From Endotrypanum monterogeii (Eukaryota > Euglenozoa > Kinetoplastea > Trypanosomatida > Trypanosomatidae), in NCBI GenBank assembly GCA_000333855.2, contig CM007317.1, positions 708,793-772,792 of the forward strand: DNA of 64,000 nucleotides, read 5' to 3'. How positions within the stretch are numbered: position 1 is the stretch's first letter; each line of letters opens with the position of its first letter. The notes under the pieces are model-generated. The model saw nothing but the letters and a program-made list of their open reading frames with translations. It had not been told where the DNA came from and searched no databases. The position numbers were made by a program, and so were the translations under genes. This document shows, one piece after another, positions 10,824-22,121 of this stretch.

Positions 10824-12178
10824 CGATCAAGGGCTTGGGTTTGTGCCGAAAACCAATGGCGGGGTGTGGGTGTGTGGACGTTGCTCTTAGCGCGTGTGTG
10901 TCGCTGCACTGCGCCACGCGAGGGACCTGTGAGGAGATGTGCGGGGGTGGATGGAGGCTCGTGTTGCACCCTTTACATCCAAATGGCGGAAAAGACAAGC
11001 TGGTGGATGGGAAAATTTCAGCAGTTCTGTACACGTGACGCGATGTCCGGGTCTTATTTCCGATGTCCTCGCTTTTCTCTTGGGATTTTCCTAGCGGAGC
11101 AGGAAGGCCTTCCCCCTCCCTCCCACACACGAACATTTTTGTACAATTTCGGAAATGTTTCAAGGCGTCTAGTAGAGGTACTTCGCTCTTCCACACCATA
11201 CGAGCGAGAAGGCCTTCAAAAGTGTTGAAGGTGTGAGTGGAAGGGGGGTGTTGAGGACCGGAAGGTGTGTGTGTGTGTGTAGTCGCTGAGGTAGCTGACA
11301 CGTGTCCACGCTGCTAACTATGGCCGAGGTTACCATGTACAGTCCAACGGGTTTCTAATGGTCTTTTTGACACTTCACGATTCTTTTTTTCCTGTTTGCA
11401 TTTTTCCTTCCCGAAATCTTTCGTTGGTGCCCGCGTTAAGCCTTTTTTTTTTTGACGCTCTATTCTGTTTGCTGAGGTTTCCCGCTGATTGACAGCCTCC
11501 TCTCCAACTTTTCTCGCAACCCCCCCCTTCCCTCTCTGTCTAAATATTAGTTTGTGTGTACTTATGCTCCTCTATTAGACTCACCTAACAAATGGGAAAC
11601 AACAGGACTCATGAATTGACCAGTATGTATCACTTCTCCACTGATCTTTCCCTTTTTATTGTCTTCACTGCCTTCTCTTTCCACGCCCCCGCGTCCTTCC
11701 CTCTTCCCTCTTTCCCTCGTTGCTGCCAATAACAATTTGTCGCGTGATGGCAGAGGTTTAAAAACTAACCCCCCCCCCGCTTCTGTTGCCCTGGCTTCCT
11801 CTTTGCTTCCTCTCAGCCCACTGAACAGGGGACACTACATCCATTTCCCTTTGCTCACGGTTTAGGAGGAGGAGGGGGACAGAGAGGCATTCACCGAGTT
11901 CCTAGAGAAAAAAGGGGGAGAGGACGTCTAATTTTTTTTTAAATCCCAAAGAGGAGAATGATAGGAGAAAAAAAAAGGGAATCCGTTCAAAAATTCTTCA
12001 AGTGCACACTCCTGCCATCCTCATCTAGCTCCACACTAGAGTACCCACAAGCTTCTCCAAAAAAAAAAAGGCTAATACGTACAATCATCTGCGCTGCTTC
12101 ACGTCAGATCAGTGGGCCGAGGGTTGTGGTGGTGAAGTGACGCATATCCGCTAGTGGATCCGTATCTTTTGGTGTTAT
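10263..12178. other. Intergenic region
   Basis: Contains the second dispersed repeat copy (10545-10949) and otherwise CT-rich DNA with (GT)n near 11262-11280 and several A- or T-tracts. No gene seen; open frames on either strand run through the microsatellites. Confidence 0.6.
10545..10949. repeat. Dispersed repeat, copy 2 (SIDER-like candidate)
   Basis: About 405 bp, almost identical to 3875-4286 and in the same orientation. Differences include single substitutions near the left end, a shorter (TGG)n block and a shorter (GT)n block. The unique flanks begin abruptly at both ends, which defines the element. No long open frame independent of the microsatellites. Confidence 0.75.
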
Positions 12179-12203
12179 CTTTTTTTTTTTGATTATTCAC
12201 TAG
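12179..12203 (+). promoter_or_regulatory. Probable trans-splice acceptor of the ABCD transporter
   Basis: A T-tract followed by GATTATTCACTAG puts AG at 12202-12203, only 10 bases before the ATG at 12214. Confidence 0.6.
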
Positions 12204-12213
12204 TGCCGAAACG

Positions 12214-14133
12214 ATGGCTGCTGTCTCCAAACTGGCGTCACGGAACTCCCTGGGTGTGTATGCAGTGCAACTGCTCTGCCTCGTTGCAGCGATTCGCATT
12301 CTCAACGTCGTGGTGCGCCGGCACCGCGCTGGGGATCTCAGCCCAAAACACCGTTCTCGCCGTTCGACACCGTTGGGGCCCAGCGGTCGTGGTGCGGATG
12401 AGGCAATTCAGATTAATTTTCTTTTCTGGAAGCGCCTCCGATTTCTTCTGCCACTCTGCATCCCCCGTTTGATATCCCTCGAGTTTGGTGGTGTGTTGCT
12501 CATGATGGTCCTCTTGTATCTGCGCACCCACCTGACGTTGTTGTTTGCGAGGGTCGTGGGCCGCAATGGACGGTTTCTTGTGGAGCGCAATTTGAAGGCG
12601 TTTTTTTTTAGTGTGGCCGACATTGGGCTACTTGCCATTCCAGGAACGATCCTGCAAACTGGAGTGCAGTATGTTAAAATCATGACGCAACAGCGCCTAC
12701 GCGACAACCTACAGTCGGCCCTTCACAAAGAGTACCTCAAGGGGAATACTGTTTACGCCATCTCAACGCACAACGCTATCGACAACACCGATCACCGCCT
12801 CACACAGGAGACGAGTGAGTTCTGTAAGGGTATCGCTGGTGTGTTTCATTCCATGTTCAAACCAGTCCTTGACGTCTTGACACTCTCTGTCGAGCTCTCG
12901 AGGCATGGGGGTCTTGCATCCCCCGCATTCTTGATCTCCTATTACCTCTTTGTTGCTACATGTATGTCGGTCCTGCTGCCCAACTTTGCTCAGTTGGTGG
13001 CAGTGAGCCAGCAGAAGGAAGGCAATATTAGAACGAAGCATCACCAGCTCATCTCGCATGCGGAGGAGATCGCTTTCTACAATGGCGAGGAACTGGAGCG
13101 CATGCAAGCGGGTCGCCTGCTGCGCTCCCTGATACGTCACGAGTGCAAGATCAAGTGGGCCAAGTGGCTGAGTGGATGCATGGATAGTTTGCTTATCAAG
13201 TACGGATCTAGTTTAATAGTTCACTTTGTATGCAGTCTGGTCATTATCGACCAGCGTCACACAAGTACGAAAGGCGAGCTTGCTCAGCTGTACCTTCAAA
13301 GTGTGCAGCTGTACACGCCATTTTCTGGTGCGATCGGGAAGATACTGCTTATGCACAAAAAGATAGGTTCCCTGTGTGGCAGTGTGCATCGTATTGGCGA
13401 GTTGTGCGAGAGTCTGGAGCGCGTCAATGCCCTGAGCATGCGTAACGAAGTGAAGAATGTCACTTACTCGGATGGTTTGGTGCAGTGGACTGACTTAGAT
13501 ATTATTAGCCCGACTGGCGCAGTTCTTCTTCGTGACTTCAGTTTATCTGTCGTACCTGGAAGACATACCCTGATCATGGGCAGCAACGGATCGGGTAAGA
13601 CGGCACTTCTGCGTGTTCTTGCAGGGCTATGGCCGTTTGCCAAGGGCAGTGTGAACCTCCCGACTGCACCCGAGTCACTCATGTGCCTCACCCAACGCAC
13701 GTACCTCCCGCCTGGATCTCTGCGTGCATTGTTCACATACCCACATGTAGATGAGGGTTCCCACGACGACAAGTCTCAGGAGGTCTTTTTGTCGGATGAG
13801 GAAATCATGTCCGCCGCCATCTCGTTTGGGCTCGAATCTGTGATGAGCCGCGATGGTGGCATGGATGCCTGCGAGATATGGGAGGAGGTATTGTCGGGTG
13901 GGGAGCGTCAACGTGTTGCCTTGACGCGTGTTCTATTGCACCGACCGCAATTCGCTTTTCTTGACGAGTGCACAAGTGCCATTTCTCAGGACGAGGAGCT
14001 TTTCTTTTACAGCGTACTGCAGAGGGCAGGTATTACGTTGATCACCGTGTCGCATCGTGAGGCGCTGCGCAAGTTGCATCGCGTTGTTGTTTTGCTGGAC
14101 GGGGAAAGTGGGTACCAGGTGATGGAGCAGTGA
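12214..14133 (+). CDS. ABC half-transporter, ABCD (peroxisomal/glycosomal) type
   Basis: A 639-residue half-transporter with an N-terminal membrane domain (hydrophobic segments between ~15 and ~370) and one C-terminal nucleotide-binding domain. The NBD has Walker A GSNGSGKT (456-463), the LAGLWPF word typical of ABCD proteins, signature LSGGERQR (560-567), Walker B FAFLDE (catalytic Glu 585) and an H-loop His at 614. The membrane domain carries the ABCD hallmarks DNTDHRLTQE and HAEEIAFYNGEE. ABCD proteins dimerise and move acyl-CoAs or related substrates into peroxisomes. In trypanosomatids the three members are the glycosomal GAT/ABCD proteins; I cannot tell which one this is. The start gives a 10-base leader after the likely acceptor. 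Confidence 0.93.
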   Translation: MAAVSKLASRNSLGVYAVQLLCLVAAIRILNVVVRRHRAGDLSPKHRSRRSTPLGPSGRGADEAIQINFLFWKRLRFLLPLCIPRLISLEFGGVLLMMVLLYLRTHLTLLFARVVGRNGRFLVERNLKAFFFSVADIGLLAIPGTILQTGVQYVKIMTQQRLRDNLQSALHKEYLKGNTVYAISTHNAIDNTDHRLTQETSEFCKGIAGVFHSMFKPVLDVLTLSVELSRHGGLASPAFLISYYLFVATCMSVLLPNFAQLVAVSQQKEGNIRTKHHQLISHAEEIAFYNGEELERMQAGRLLRSLIRHECKIKWAKWLSGCMDSLLIKYGSSLIVHFVCSLVIIDQRHTSTKGELAQLYLQSVQLYTPFSGAIGKILLMHKKIGSLCGSVHRIGELCESLERVNALSMRNEVKNVTYSDGLVQWTDLDIISPTGAVLLRDFSLSVVPGRHTLIMGSNGSGKTALLRVLAGLWPFAKGSVNLPTAPESLMCLTQRTYLPPGSLRALFTYPHVDEGSHDDKSQEVFLSDEEIMSAAISFGLESVMSRDGGMDACEIWEEVLSGGERQRVALTRVLLHRPQFAFLDECTSAISQDEELFFYSVLQRAGITLITVSHREALRKLHRVVVLLDGESGYQVMEQ

Positions 14134-15064
14134 AGAACGAATGGGGGGGGGGAGCTGCGACTCTCTTTTTTGTTCTTTTTTTTTTCTTGCGCTTTGTGTT
14201 GGGTGCCCTTGAAAAAAGAAAACTGCTTTTATGTGCGGTGCACGATCGAAACCACAGGCTACTCAAGGTGCGCTAATGTCGAGATTACCGTGACTAGGGA
14301 GGAGAAACAGAAATGTGTGTGTGTTTGTGTGTGTGTGTGTGTGCGTTATAATTATAATCTCCTTTTCGCATGCGTGAGTCAAATTTCAGACGTATCATTG
14401 ATTCTTTTCCTGTGCTGCCTTTTGCTCATCTTCCCCTCTTTTTTGGTTGCTCCAACGTTCACAGCCAGAGGTGGTTTCGTGCACGTCTACACAGACAGCG
14501 CACCGCTTTCCTTTTTTTTTTTTCATTGCTTTGTCTGGTGATGGCAATGAGAATTGCGATGGTGGTGCTAGTAGTGATGGAGGAAAAAAAAGAGGGTTCT
14601 GCAATGTCGAGTGCGAGAGAGGGAAGAGAGGAGGAGGATGGGAAGGGCAAAGAGGGGGAGAAGGGAGGTATCTCTCCTTTTTCTTCCGTTTTCTTTTCTC
14701 CTTCCCCTTTTCTCTCCACTGATTTCTGTTTTTCCTTTTACATTTTTTTTCCTCTACAAGTCGGTTTCTGTGCGTCATCCTTCTACGTTTTGCTTCCTCT
14801 TGAAAAATTGTTTTTACTGCTACGTATGTTCTGTTCTCTGAACTGGGAAGACGTGTGTGTGTGTATACACTCAGTGTATTTTCATTGTTTAAAGTTTCCT
14901 CTACAGTCTGTACTGCCTCTGTAAAAAAAAAAAAGCGGGGGGGCATGTATGGCGTCAGTGTGATGATTGTGTTCAACCCGCAGCTTATTTTCCCAACTGC
15001 TTTTTTTTTGTATTTTGGCGAGGAATGCAGGGGTTCAGCTCTTTTCTTTCGTTTGTCCCACGTT

Positions 15065-15115
<51 letters not shown>

Positions 15116-16138
15116 GTACGTTCTTCTTCGCGCATGTAAAAACTTTTTTTTTTGATGATTGTGTCGATCTTGCCTACGCATGTTGGAGTTTCACTCTATT
15201 AGTGCGACCTCAATCAGCTCTACACTCACGCGTGTCGGCTTCAGTTCCTCCCTCCTCCTTTCCCCTTCCTTCCCCCTTCCTTTTTTTTTTTTTGCACTTC
15301 CCTCTCGAATTGACCAGAGGGTGTTCCTCGTGTCTCGATCCTCGATTTGTCAGCAAAGAAAGTGATATACGTGCAGCATACGGGACCCAAGGCTGGTATA
15401 AAATGCCTCGTGAAGGTTAATCATGTCCTCATAAAACAGAAAAAAAAAAGGAGCACACATGTATTGCGCGCGTAGCCATCTCACCGGCCACTGCTCACGA
15501 CTGACATCGGTACAGGCTCTCGAAGTCATCACACTCAGGTCTGGTCTGTATTGTTCATCTCCGTCAACCACGCGTGTGTGAGTGATCGGCAAGGCTTTTT
15601 TTTGTCGTCTGCTCACAAATCGAATTTTACCGAACCACTTGATGACTGATAGACTCTGTTTCTCGTCGTCTATGATATCGGCCCCCCCCCCTTTCTCCAT
15701 CATTTGCCGTATAGCTGCTTTGCATTGATCTCTATCCATCATTTTCTTTACCCTTCTCATCTCCCAAACTCATGCTCACTCATCATCAACCCACAATATA
15801 ATGGCTTTTCTTTTCCCCTTCGCTGCTGCTCCCAAGTGCGTGTGCGTGTGTGTGTGTGTGTGGTGAGACAGAGTCGGTGCAACTAGTACGACTGTATCGG
15901 CGGCAGCCTTTCCAATTTTTTTTTTTCTTTCGTATTTCGTTCTTTCTTTTCAGAGGTCTAACACATTTTTCAAAAATTGTTTTTCCCCCCTCATACCCAC
16001 TCTTCAGGAAAAAGGATTGCTTTTCGTGTCGGTTGTCTTCACCCTCTTCCACTTCCGTCCCCGACCGTGTCTTCGAATTTAACGGGGCTCTACATCTCCA
16101 GGGTCTTCTTCGTGACGCAGCATCCTTCTCTCTCTTCT
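14134..16138. other. Intergenic region
   Basis: About 2 kb of CT-rich non-coding DNA with (GT)n near 14313-14343, (AT)n near 15062-15116 and (GT)n near 15840-15863. No supported gene. Confidence 0.6.
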
Positions 16139-16187
16139 TTTTTTTTTTCTTTTACTTTTCTCAGCTTGCCCGTTTCTCAGCTTGCCC
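16139..16187 (+). promoter_or_regulatory. Duplicated trans-splice acceptor of NOG1
   Basis: A long pyrimidine tract is followed by TTCTCAGCTTGCCC at 16158-16171, repeated exactly at 16174-16187. This gives two AG acceptors (16163-16164 and 16179-16180) and alternative leaders of 26 or 10 bases before the ATG at 16191. Confidence 0.65.
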
Positions 16188-16190
16188 ATC

Positions 16191-18149
16191 ATGACGTCCG
16201 TATACAACTTCAAGACGATCACGGTCGTCCCGGCGTACAAGGACTTCATGGATATTGTTTTGTCCAAGACCCAGCGCAAGACGCCGACGGTGGTGCACAA
16301 GGGCTATCACATTTCTCGCATCCGACAATTTTATATGCGCAAAGTCAAATTTACCCAGAAGACCATCAATGAGAAGTTGACGTATATTCTTCAGGAGTTT
16401 CCCCGTATGGATGACATCCACCCCTTCTACGGTGATCTCATGCACGTGTTATACGACCGCGACCACTACAAGGTGGCACTCGGTCAGGTCGGCGCCGTTC
16501 GTCACATGGTTGACAACATCGGTCGCGATTACGTGCGCTTGCTCAAGTATGGTGACTCCCTCTACCGCTGTAAGCAGCTGAAGCGTGCTGCGCTCGGTCG
16601 AATGGCGACGGCATGCAAGAAGCTCAACAGCGCACTCGCTTACTTGGAGAAGGTGCGTCAGCACATGTCTCGCCTTCCCTCCATCGACCCCAACACACGC
16701 ACGCTCCTCGTGACAGGCTTTCCGAACGTGGGTAAGTCCAGTTTCATGAACAAAGTTACGCGCGCCGATGTCGAGGTTCAGCCGTACGCCTTCACGACCA
16801 AATCACTCTTTGTTGGCCACACTGACTACAAGTATACCACATGGCAGGTGATCGACACCCCTGGGATCTTAGATCATTCCCTCGAGGAGCGCAACGTCAT
16901 TGAAATGCAAGCCATCACCGCACTGGCCCACCTTCGCGCCTGCATCCTCTTCTTCATGGATTTGAGTGGCCAGTGCGGCTACTCGATCGAGCAGCAGGTT
17001 TCCCTCTTCAAATCTGTTGGCCCCCTGTTCACTGGGAAGCCGGTTGTCGTTGTCTTCAACAAGTGTGACGTATGCACCATCGACGATGTCTCGGTAGAGG
17101 ATCAGAGTCTCATCATGGATGCCATTGAGAAGGCCGATGCCAAGTGGATTACTACTAGCACCCTCACAGACATCGGCGTCGGTGATCTCAAGACTGTTGC
17201 CTGCGACCTGCTCCTGGCCCATCGCTCGGAGCAGAAAGAAGGCTCGGGACGCTACCAAGCCATTCAGAATCGCCTCTACTGTGCCATCCCACAACAGCGC
17301 GACGGGATGGAACGACCTGCTTTTGTGCCCGAGTCAGTGCTGCAGGAGCGCGCCACCGGCGAGCCGCCGAGACAGCGCCGCAAGACGGAGCGCGATTACG
17401 AATGGGAAAACGGTGGTCCGGGCCAGTATCAGAGAAATGACCGCAAGAGCTGGGATCTCGAGAACCCGGAGTGGGTCGGCGATATCATCCCTGATATCAT
17501 GGATGGCCACAACATCTACGACAACATTGATCCCGAGATTCACCAGCGCCTTCTGGAGCTGGAGGCCGAGGAGGAGGCACGGCTGGAGGATCTTGAGTTG
17601 GAGGCATCTCGCAGGCGCGAGCAGCACACGCTGGAGGCTGACACTCTTGAGGCGGTGAAGTTCATCAAGGACAAGGTAAAGGTGCTGAAGATGGAGCGCG
17701 CCATGAAGAACCCTGCGATCCGGCGCACGCACAGCCAAGCAATGGCCATCGATAAGTTTAACAAGCGAACTGGCAGTCAAGACTCCAGGGCGAAATCGAT
17801 TGCAGATGGCAGCGGCGAGGTGCCTACCCGCAAGCGCGGCCGCTCCATGTCTGTCGCGCAGGAGGCACTCATTCGTGACCGGTCTGGCTCTGCCCACGTT
17901 AGCACCAAGACCACTCGTAGCATCAGCGCCGCCTCTTCTAGCCGCGACCGCAGCATGAGCGTCAACCGTGGCGACGGCTACCGTGATGTCAACGAGAAGC
18001 TTCGTGCTGTGAAGCTGAGCAAGGTGAAGGTGCGTCCGCTGGCCCGCCAGGCTCGCAAGGGTGAGGGCGACCACCACATCCCGAACTTACGCCCAATACA
18101 TTTATTCACGGGTAAGGTGAAGAGCAACGGTGCTCGCGACCGGCGTTAA
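16191..18149 (+). CDS. NOG1: Nucleolar GTP-binding protein 1 (60S assembly GTPase)
   Basis: 652 residues, near-identical in plan to eukaryotic NOG1. The N-terminal helical domain has the invariant YNFKx[16 protein letters not shown] and [10 protein letters not shown] words. The Obg-like GTPase domain has G1 GFPNVGKSS (176-184), G2 region [14 protein letters not shown]3 DTPG (222-225) and G4 NKCD (290-293). A middle block ([21 protein letters not shown]) and a basic, Ser-rich C-terminal tail with repeated RSMS/RSIS words (~545-610) follow. NOG1 binds pre-60S particles in the nucleolus and is needed for late large-subunit maturation. I chose the ATG at 16191 because upstream in-frame sequence lacks an ATG and overlaps the acceptor. 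Confidence 0.96.
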   Translation: MTSVYNFKTITVVPAYKDFMDIVLSKTQRKTPTVVHKGYHISRIRQFYMRKVKFTQKTINEKLTYILQEFPRMDDIHPFYGDLMHVLYDRDHYKVALGQVGAVRHMVDNIGRDYVRLLKYGDSLYRCKQLKRAALGRMATACKKLNSALAYLEKVRQHMSRLPSIDPNTRTLLVTGFPNVGKSSFMNKVTRADVEVQPYAFTTKSLFVGHTDYKYTTWQVIDTPGILDHSLEERNVIEMQAITALAHLRACILFFMDLSGQCGYSIEQQVSLFKSVGPLFTGKPVVVVFNKCDVCTIDDVSVEDQSLIMDAIEKADAKWITTSTLTDIGVGDLKTVACDLLLAHRSEQKEGSGRYQAIQNRLYCAIPQQRDGMERPAFVPESVLQERATGEPPRQRRKTERDYEWENGGPGQYQRNDRKSWDLENPEWVGDIIPDIMDGHNIYDNIDPEIHQRLLELEAEEEARLEDLELEASRRREQHTLEADTLEAVKFIKDKVKVLKMERAMKNPAIRRTHSQAMAIDKFNKRTGSQDSRAKSIADGSGEVPTRKRGRSMSVAQEALIRDRSGSAHVSTKTTRSISAASSSRDRSMSVNRGDGYRDVNEKLRAVKLSKVKVRPLARQARKGEGDHHIPNLRPIHLFTGKVKSNGARDRR

Positions 18150-18665
18150 GGATGTGGGGTGCGGATACTGGAATGGTCCAGATGATGGGGCAGAGACAGA
18201 GGGAGGGGGTGGCAATACTGTACGATGATATATATATTTTTTCATCTACGATGGACATCGTAGGAATGGAAAGACAATGCGTCCCGCGGTACATTTGCCC
18301 AATTAGTCTTTTTTTTTTTCACAGCGCGTACCTCATCCTGTAGAGGTAACCCTCTAATATCTCTGGCCCTCTTCTCGCGCCTGCTATGACTCGCCTGATG
18401 GGTGATGTTTATCTCCTTGTACCGAATTTTGCTCCTCTGCGCCTTTGCTGTCGTCTTTGTGTGCGTCTTTTTATTGTGTGTCGTATTGGCACTGTTGCTC
18501 TCTTTCCCTTTCTTGACTTCGCTCCCTATTGTCTGTTTCCCGATGAATTTCTCTCGCGCTGCTTTCTCAGAAGAAAGGAGTTTTCTACCCGATGTTTTGG
18601 TGTGTGTGTGTGTGTGTGTGCTGTTCCTCGCCTCCTGAATCCCAATTCCTTCGTCCGACATGACC

Positions 18666-18699
<34 letters not shown>

Positions 18700-20300
18700 C
18701 ACACACAGGGTTGAACGATGGGTAAGGGGTGGATGTTTTTTATGTTTTCTTTTTTGATGAGGTGGAGTTGGCTGAAAGGGTTTGCATTTTTGTATGTGAG
18801 CGCTGCGTTTGTGTATCCTCGCTTTTTCTTTTTTCTGTATCCTGGGTGCGAAGGAGCTGCTTGTGAGTGCGTTGAGGGGTGCTGGTGGCGCCGTAAAGCT
18901 ACGGGTGAGTGAGAGAGAAGCAACGAACATATTTAAATGGCTGATGGGCCAGTGACATACACTCGAGTAACCGCCGACGTAAATTTTTCCCCTTTTTTCT
19001 ATCCCCTCTTCCCCTTCGCTGTACGTACTGTTTTCTTTGTGCTTCTGTATTCTTGATGCATGCGTGAATGCGTGGATGCGTGTGTGTGTGTGTGTGTGTT
19101 CTCTTCGTGGATGTGTGTACACATCAGAGGAGCGCTTCACGATGACATAATCACTCAAGCAAGGGGTCGTTCACACCTACGAGGGTGCGCGAACACATTA
19201 GGTGGAGAGGGGTGGTGTGTGGAGTTGTGTCTGTGTGTAGGGGAGGTGGAGAGGGCCAGAGAGGGATGCGATCGCGTGAGGCTCCAAATGTTGGCTGGTC
19301 TCTTTCCACACCTTCGTTTTTTTAAATTATTATTATTATTTCTTCTGTTTACTGCCTCCATTTTGGTTTTCTCTCTCCCCCCCCCCCACACACACATACA
19401 CTGGACGTTTTAACTGTTTTTTGTTTTTCGGTTTAAGTCATTTGATGCCATAATGTCCAAGGGAGGGAAAGCGGATTTTCTTTCCGTCTTTTTTTTTTTT
19501 TTTGCGTGGTCTCGGTTAACTTATCATGAAGAGCGCAGTGACATATGTATGTGTATGTGTTTAACCTAATGCCAACCCCAAATCCTCACATAAGTCACTG
19601 GGAAACGCCAATGGCCGGGGAAGGGTAGGGGTGAGACAACGTGAGCAGGGGCAAGCGTACACGAACAGCTCGGTCGCTTTTTCATGTCTCCCTCTCTTTT
19701 TAATAAGGGTACATATCTAGGGCATTCGATGATGGGTCTGCGGTACAACCAAGACGTTGCTATGTCCACGCAGGCGTCCGTATAGTATTATCACTACTGT
19801 TTTTCTCTATCATCTCCTCCTTCCTTTTCTTTTCCCTTCCTCTCCCGCACGAACACACACACACACACACACTTTCTCCTTGCATCATGACCGATACCCT
19901 GTAGAGAGGGGATTCATTTTCTTGTCGGACGCCGCAACGAATGTGGATTCACTTTCTGGTGCGTGTTGGTGAGTCCCTTTCTGACTTCTCTCTGAATTGC
20001 CCTACAAAGGAAAAAACACACACACACACACACAACAAAAAAAACTCAATCTTCTGCTTACCACAGGAATTTGATCATTTTCACTGATACGGTCCTCCCC
20101 CTCTATACTCCTCCGCAACCTCGAACAGACTGAGGAGGGGGCTAGGGGAACTCTGAGGTGTCGCGCTTCCGAGCACCGCCAAGTGAGGTAGGGAAGGGGA
20201 GGAGGAGGAGGGGGGGGCTGGAGACGCGCGCGTGGCCACGCTTACGTATAGCTCGCCCTTCTTGGGGAGTGATACGCATTAATTTTTGTTGTTATTATTA
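18150..20300. other. Intergenic region
   Basis: About 2.1 kb, non-coding. Includes (GT)n near 18600-18621, a (CGCA)n/(CA)n block at 18668-18709, (GT)n near 19080-19099, and (AC)n near 19854-19871 and 20017-20033. No gene seen. Confidence 0.6.
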
Positions 20301-20316
20301 TTTTTTTTTTTCTTAG
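20301..20316 (+). promoter_or_regulatory. Probable trans-splice acceptor
   Basis: T-tract ending in CTTAG (AG at 20315-20316), 42 bases before the ATG at 20359. Confidence 0.55.
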
Positions 20317-20358
20317 CGATGGTGTAAGCTTGTGTAGCTACTCTTTTGACTCCTCTTT

Positions 20359-21225
20359 ATGTTGCCCTCATGTGATTGCCTCAGGCTGATGGCTGGAAAG
20401 TTTGATCGGTGGGATGCCTACCGCTTGTGTTGCATATCTGCAACCACTGTCGATGGAAGTTATACCGACAAGAGCGAGCTGTATGGGCGACTCGGGATCG
20501 TGGAGGAGTATTTGACCGACTACGAGGTCGTGTGCCAGAGAATTCACGCATCGCATCGCACGGCGTACGCGCGGCAAGTCAGCCGAATCATAGCCGACGA
20601 GGAAGAGGAGCGCCTATTTTTACGAGAAGACGCCTCTTGGTTGCCCTGGAAACTTTTCGTAAAGGCCGCCTTCGGGCAGGCGCTGATGCTGGTGGCGGAT
20701 CAGGAGGCTCAGGCACGTCGTGGTATTGTGACCGAGTACGGCTCTTCTTTGACACAGCTGCTTCTGCCTTACGAGGAGCTGCATCGCATGCGGCTCACAT
20801 GGGAAGCACTCGACTCGTTGGCACTGAAAGCATGTATCGTCGGCCGATACGGCCTTCGCGAAGGTCAGTTGGCCCGTACAAGCATCCCAGGGTATGTGTA
20901 TGGCTCCACCTTCCCACCTTCTTCGAGTGAGGCGGCAGCAGCTGCGGCAGTGCGCAGACTTCTCACAGATGAGTGTGATGAGCGGCAGGGCATTGTATTG
21001 GCACGGAGACAATACGTTGCAGCTTCCCTCCTTGCTCGTGCCTTTGATGAGAAGCGTAACACATTCCTCTCCGCTTCGCTGAGTGACATGACAGCCCTGC
21101 CACGACGAAGGGGAGGTTGTCCATGGACGGCACGTCAGGTGCTAGACGCAAGTGCAACTTCCATTCAGTCTGCGTACCGAGGCTACCGTGTTCGGGGGGT
21201 GCGCTCTACGTTTCGAGATCACTGA
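20359..21225 (+). CDS. IQ-motif protein (288 aa), function unknown
   Basis: Mostly helical, charged protein without a recognised enzyme domain. Near the C-terminus (269-279) sits a perfect IQ core, IQSAYRGYRVR (IQxxxRGxxxR), the standard binding site for calmodulin or related EF-hand light chains. An Ala-rich stretch occurs near residues 196-203. A role in the cytoskeleton, flagellum or another calmodulin-regulated structure is plausible by family habit but not shown. The start may be the ATG at 20359, or an in-frame ATG at 20389 (MAGKFDRW...) if splicing uses the CTCAG just before it; the second would drop a 10-residue, slightly hydrophobic leader. Confidence 0.85.
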   Translation: MLPSCDCLRLMAGKFDRWDAYRLCCISATTVDGSYTDKSELYGRLGIVEEYLTDYEVVCQRIHASHRTAYARQVSRIIADEEEERLFLREDASWLPWKLFVKAAFGQALMLVADQEAQARRGIVTEYGSSLTQLLLPYEELHRMRLTWEALDSLALKACIVGRYGLREGQLARTSIPGYVYGSTFPPSSSEAAAAAAVRRLLTDECDERQGIVLARRQYVAASLLARAFDEKRNTFLSASLSDMTALPRRRGGCPWTARQVLDASATSIQSAYRGYRVRGVRSTFRDH

Positions 21226-22121
21226 GGGACATGAATTGGGCTCTCGTCACGTATTTCGCTCGCTCGGTGAGATATATATATATATATATCTATATATCTA
21301 TAATGTCAATGATGTACAAATTAGTTGTCTAGACTGCTGTACTTTGTCTCGGTCTGCCTGGTGTGGTCAGGTGGAATAGTTGTTAATCTCTGGTCTCTCT
21401 TTTTCCCTTCTCCTCACTCACCATTTTCAATGTGCACATGCCGGCGCAGTGCACTACCTTCTGGCTGGATGAGGGGTGGGGTGGGCGATGGAGAACACAG
21501 GCACTCAAATGCACACCCTTTTTTGTTTTGCTCAGGGAAAACTGTGTCGTATCACAACACACCTACTGTGTCATGGTAGGATCAGGCAAAAAAAAATCGT
21601 AAACACACAAACACACATGTATAGGTATACATGTTGCTAGTGCTGAGGGAGGGGCCTAATACCCTTCATTAGGCTTCATTCACCCTGTCTATCGTATATG
21701 ATTGCCCTCCTCCCAGAGGTGGTTGGGAGAGAGAGAGGTATCTATCTTGTGGTTGCCCTTCCCAGAAGCCATCTAGCGATGTTTCATGTTGTGGGTGAGG
21801 CCGACCTTCGGCTTGTTTTCAATTTTTTGTGTGTTACCTCCGTCTCTGTTTATGCATTTTTGCAGCTTCTGCCACCTCCTGCCGGGCTGATTGCGGCTCT
21901 CGTGTCTCACTTAGTATCTTATTTTTTTTTTTAATCCCTTTTTCTTATTTTTTTTTGTGTGGACTTATATTGCGTTCAAGAGCTGCGCTCGCCTGTTTTC
22001 TCATCCATCAGCAAGAGGATAGGAGAAGCATCAAAGCAGCATTTTGGTGCTTGAGTGCATCGCCTGACTCCACAACCTAACGAAAAAAAAACCAACCGCC
22101 GTTCTTCTGCCGCCGCGGAGA
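21226..22121. other. Intergenic region
   Basis: Non-coding, with (AT)n near 21270-21300 and a strong T-rich tract at about 21919-21957 followed by AG at 21979-21980, a likely acceptor for the next gene. Confidence 0.6.

Noticed and set aside
10579..11301. Long minus-strand frame (240 codons) over the second dispersed repeat
   Set aside because: Much of it is translated (AC)n, (CCA)n and repeat sequence, and it is antisense to the gene direction.
15350..15760. Minus-strand frame of 136 codons that looks fairly protein-like
   Set aside because: It runs against the direction of every secure gene, crosses a G/C homopolymer and A/T runs, and lies in the intergenic DNA between the ABCD gene and NOG1.
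16911..18077. Long antisense and out-of-frame ORFs within NOG1, and similar ones over PRPP synthetase, GRWD1, PRORP and the disordered protein at 49-50 kb
   Set aside because: They are shadows of strongly supported genes in GC-rich coding DNA.
18668..18709. CGCA/CA repeat block considered as a CRISPR- or telomere-like array
   Set aside because: It is a plain short tandem repeat without spacers, and the unit is not the TTAGGG telomere repeat.
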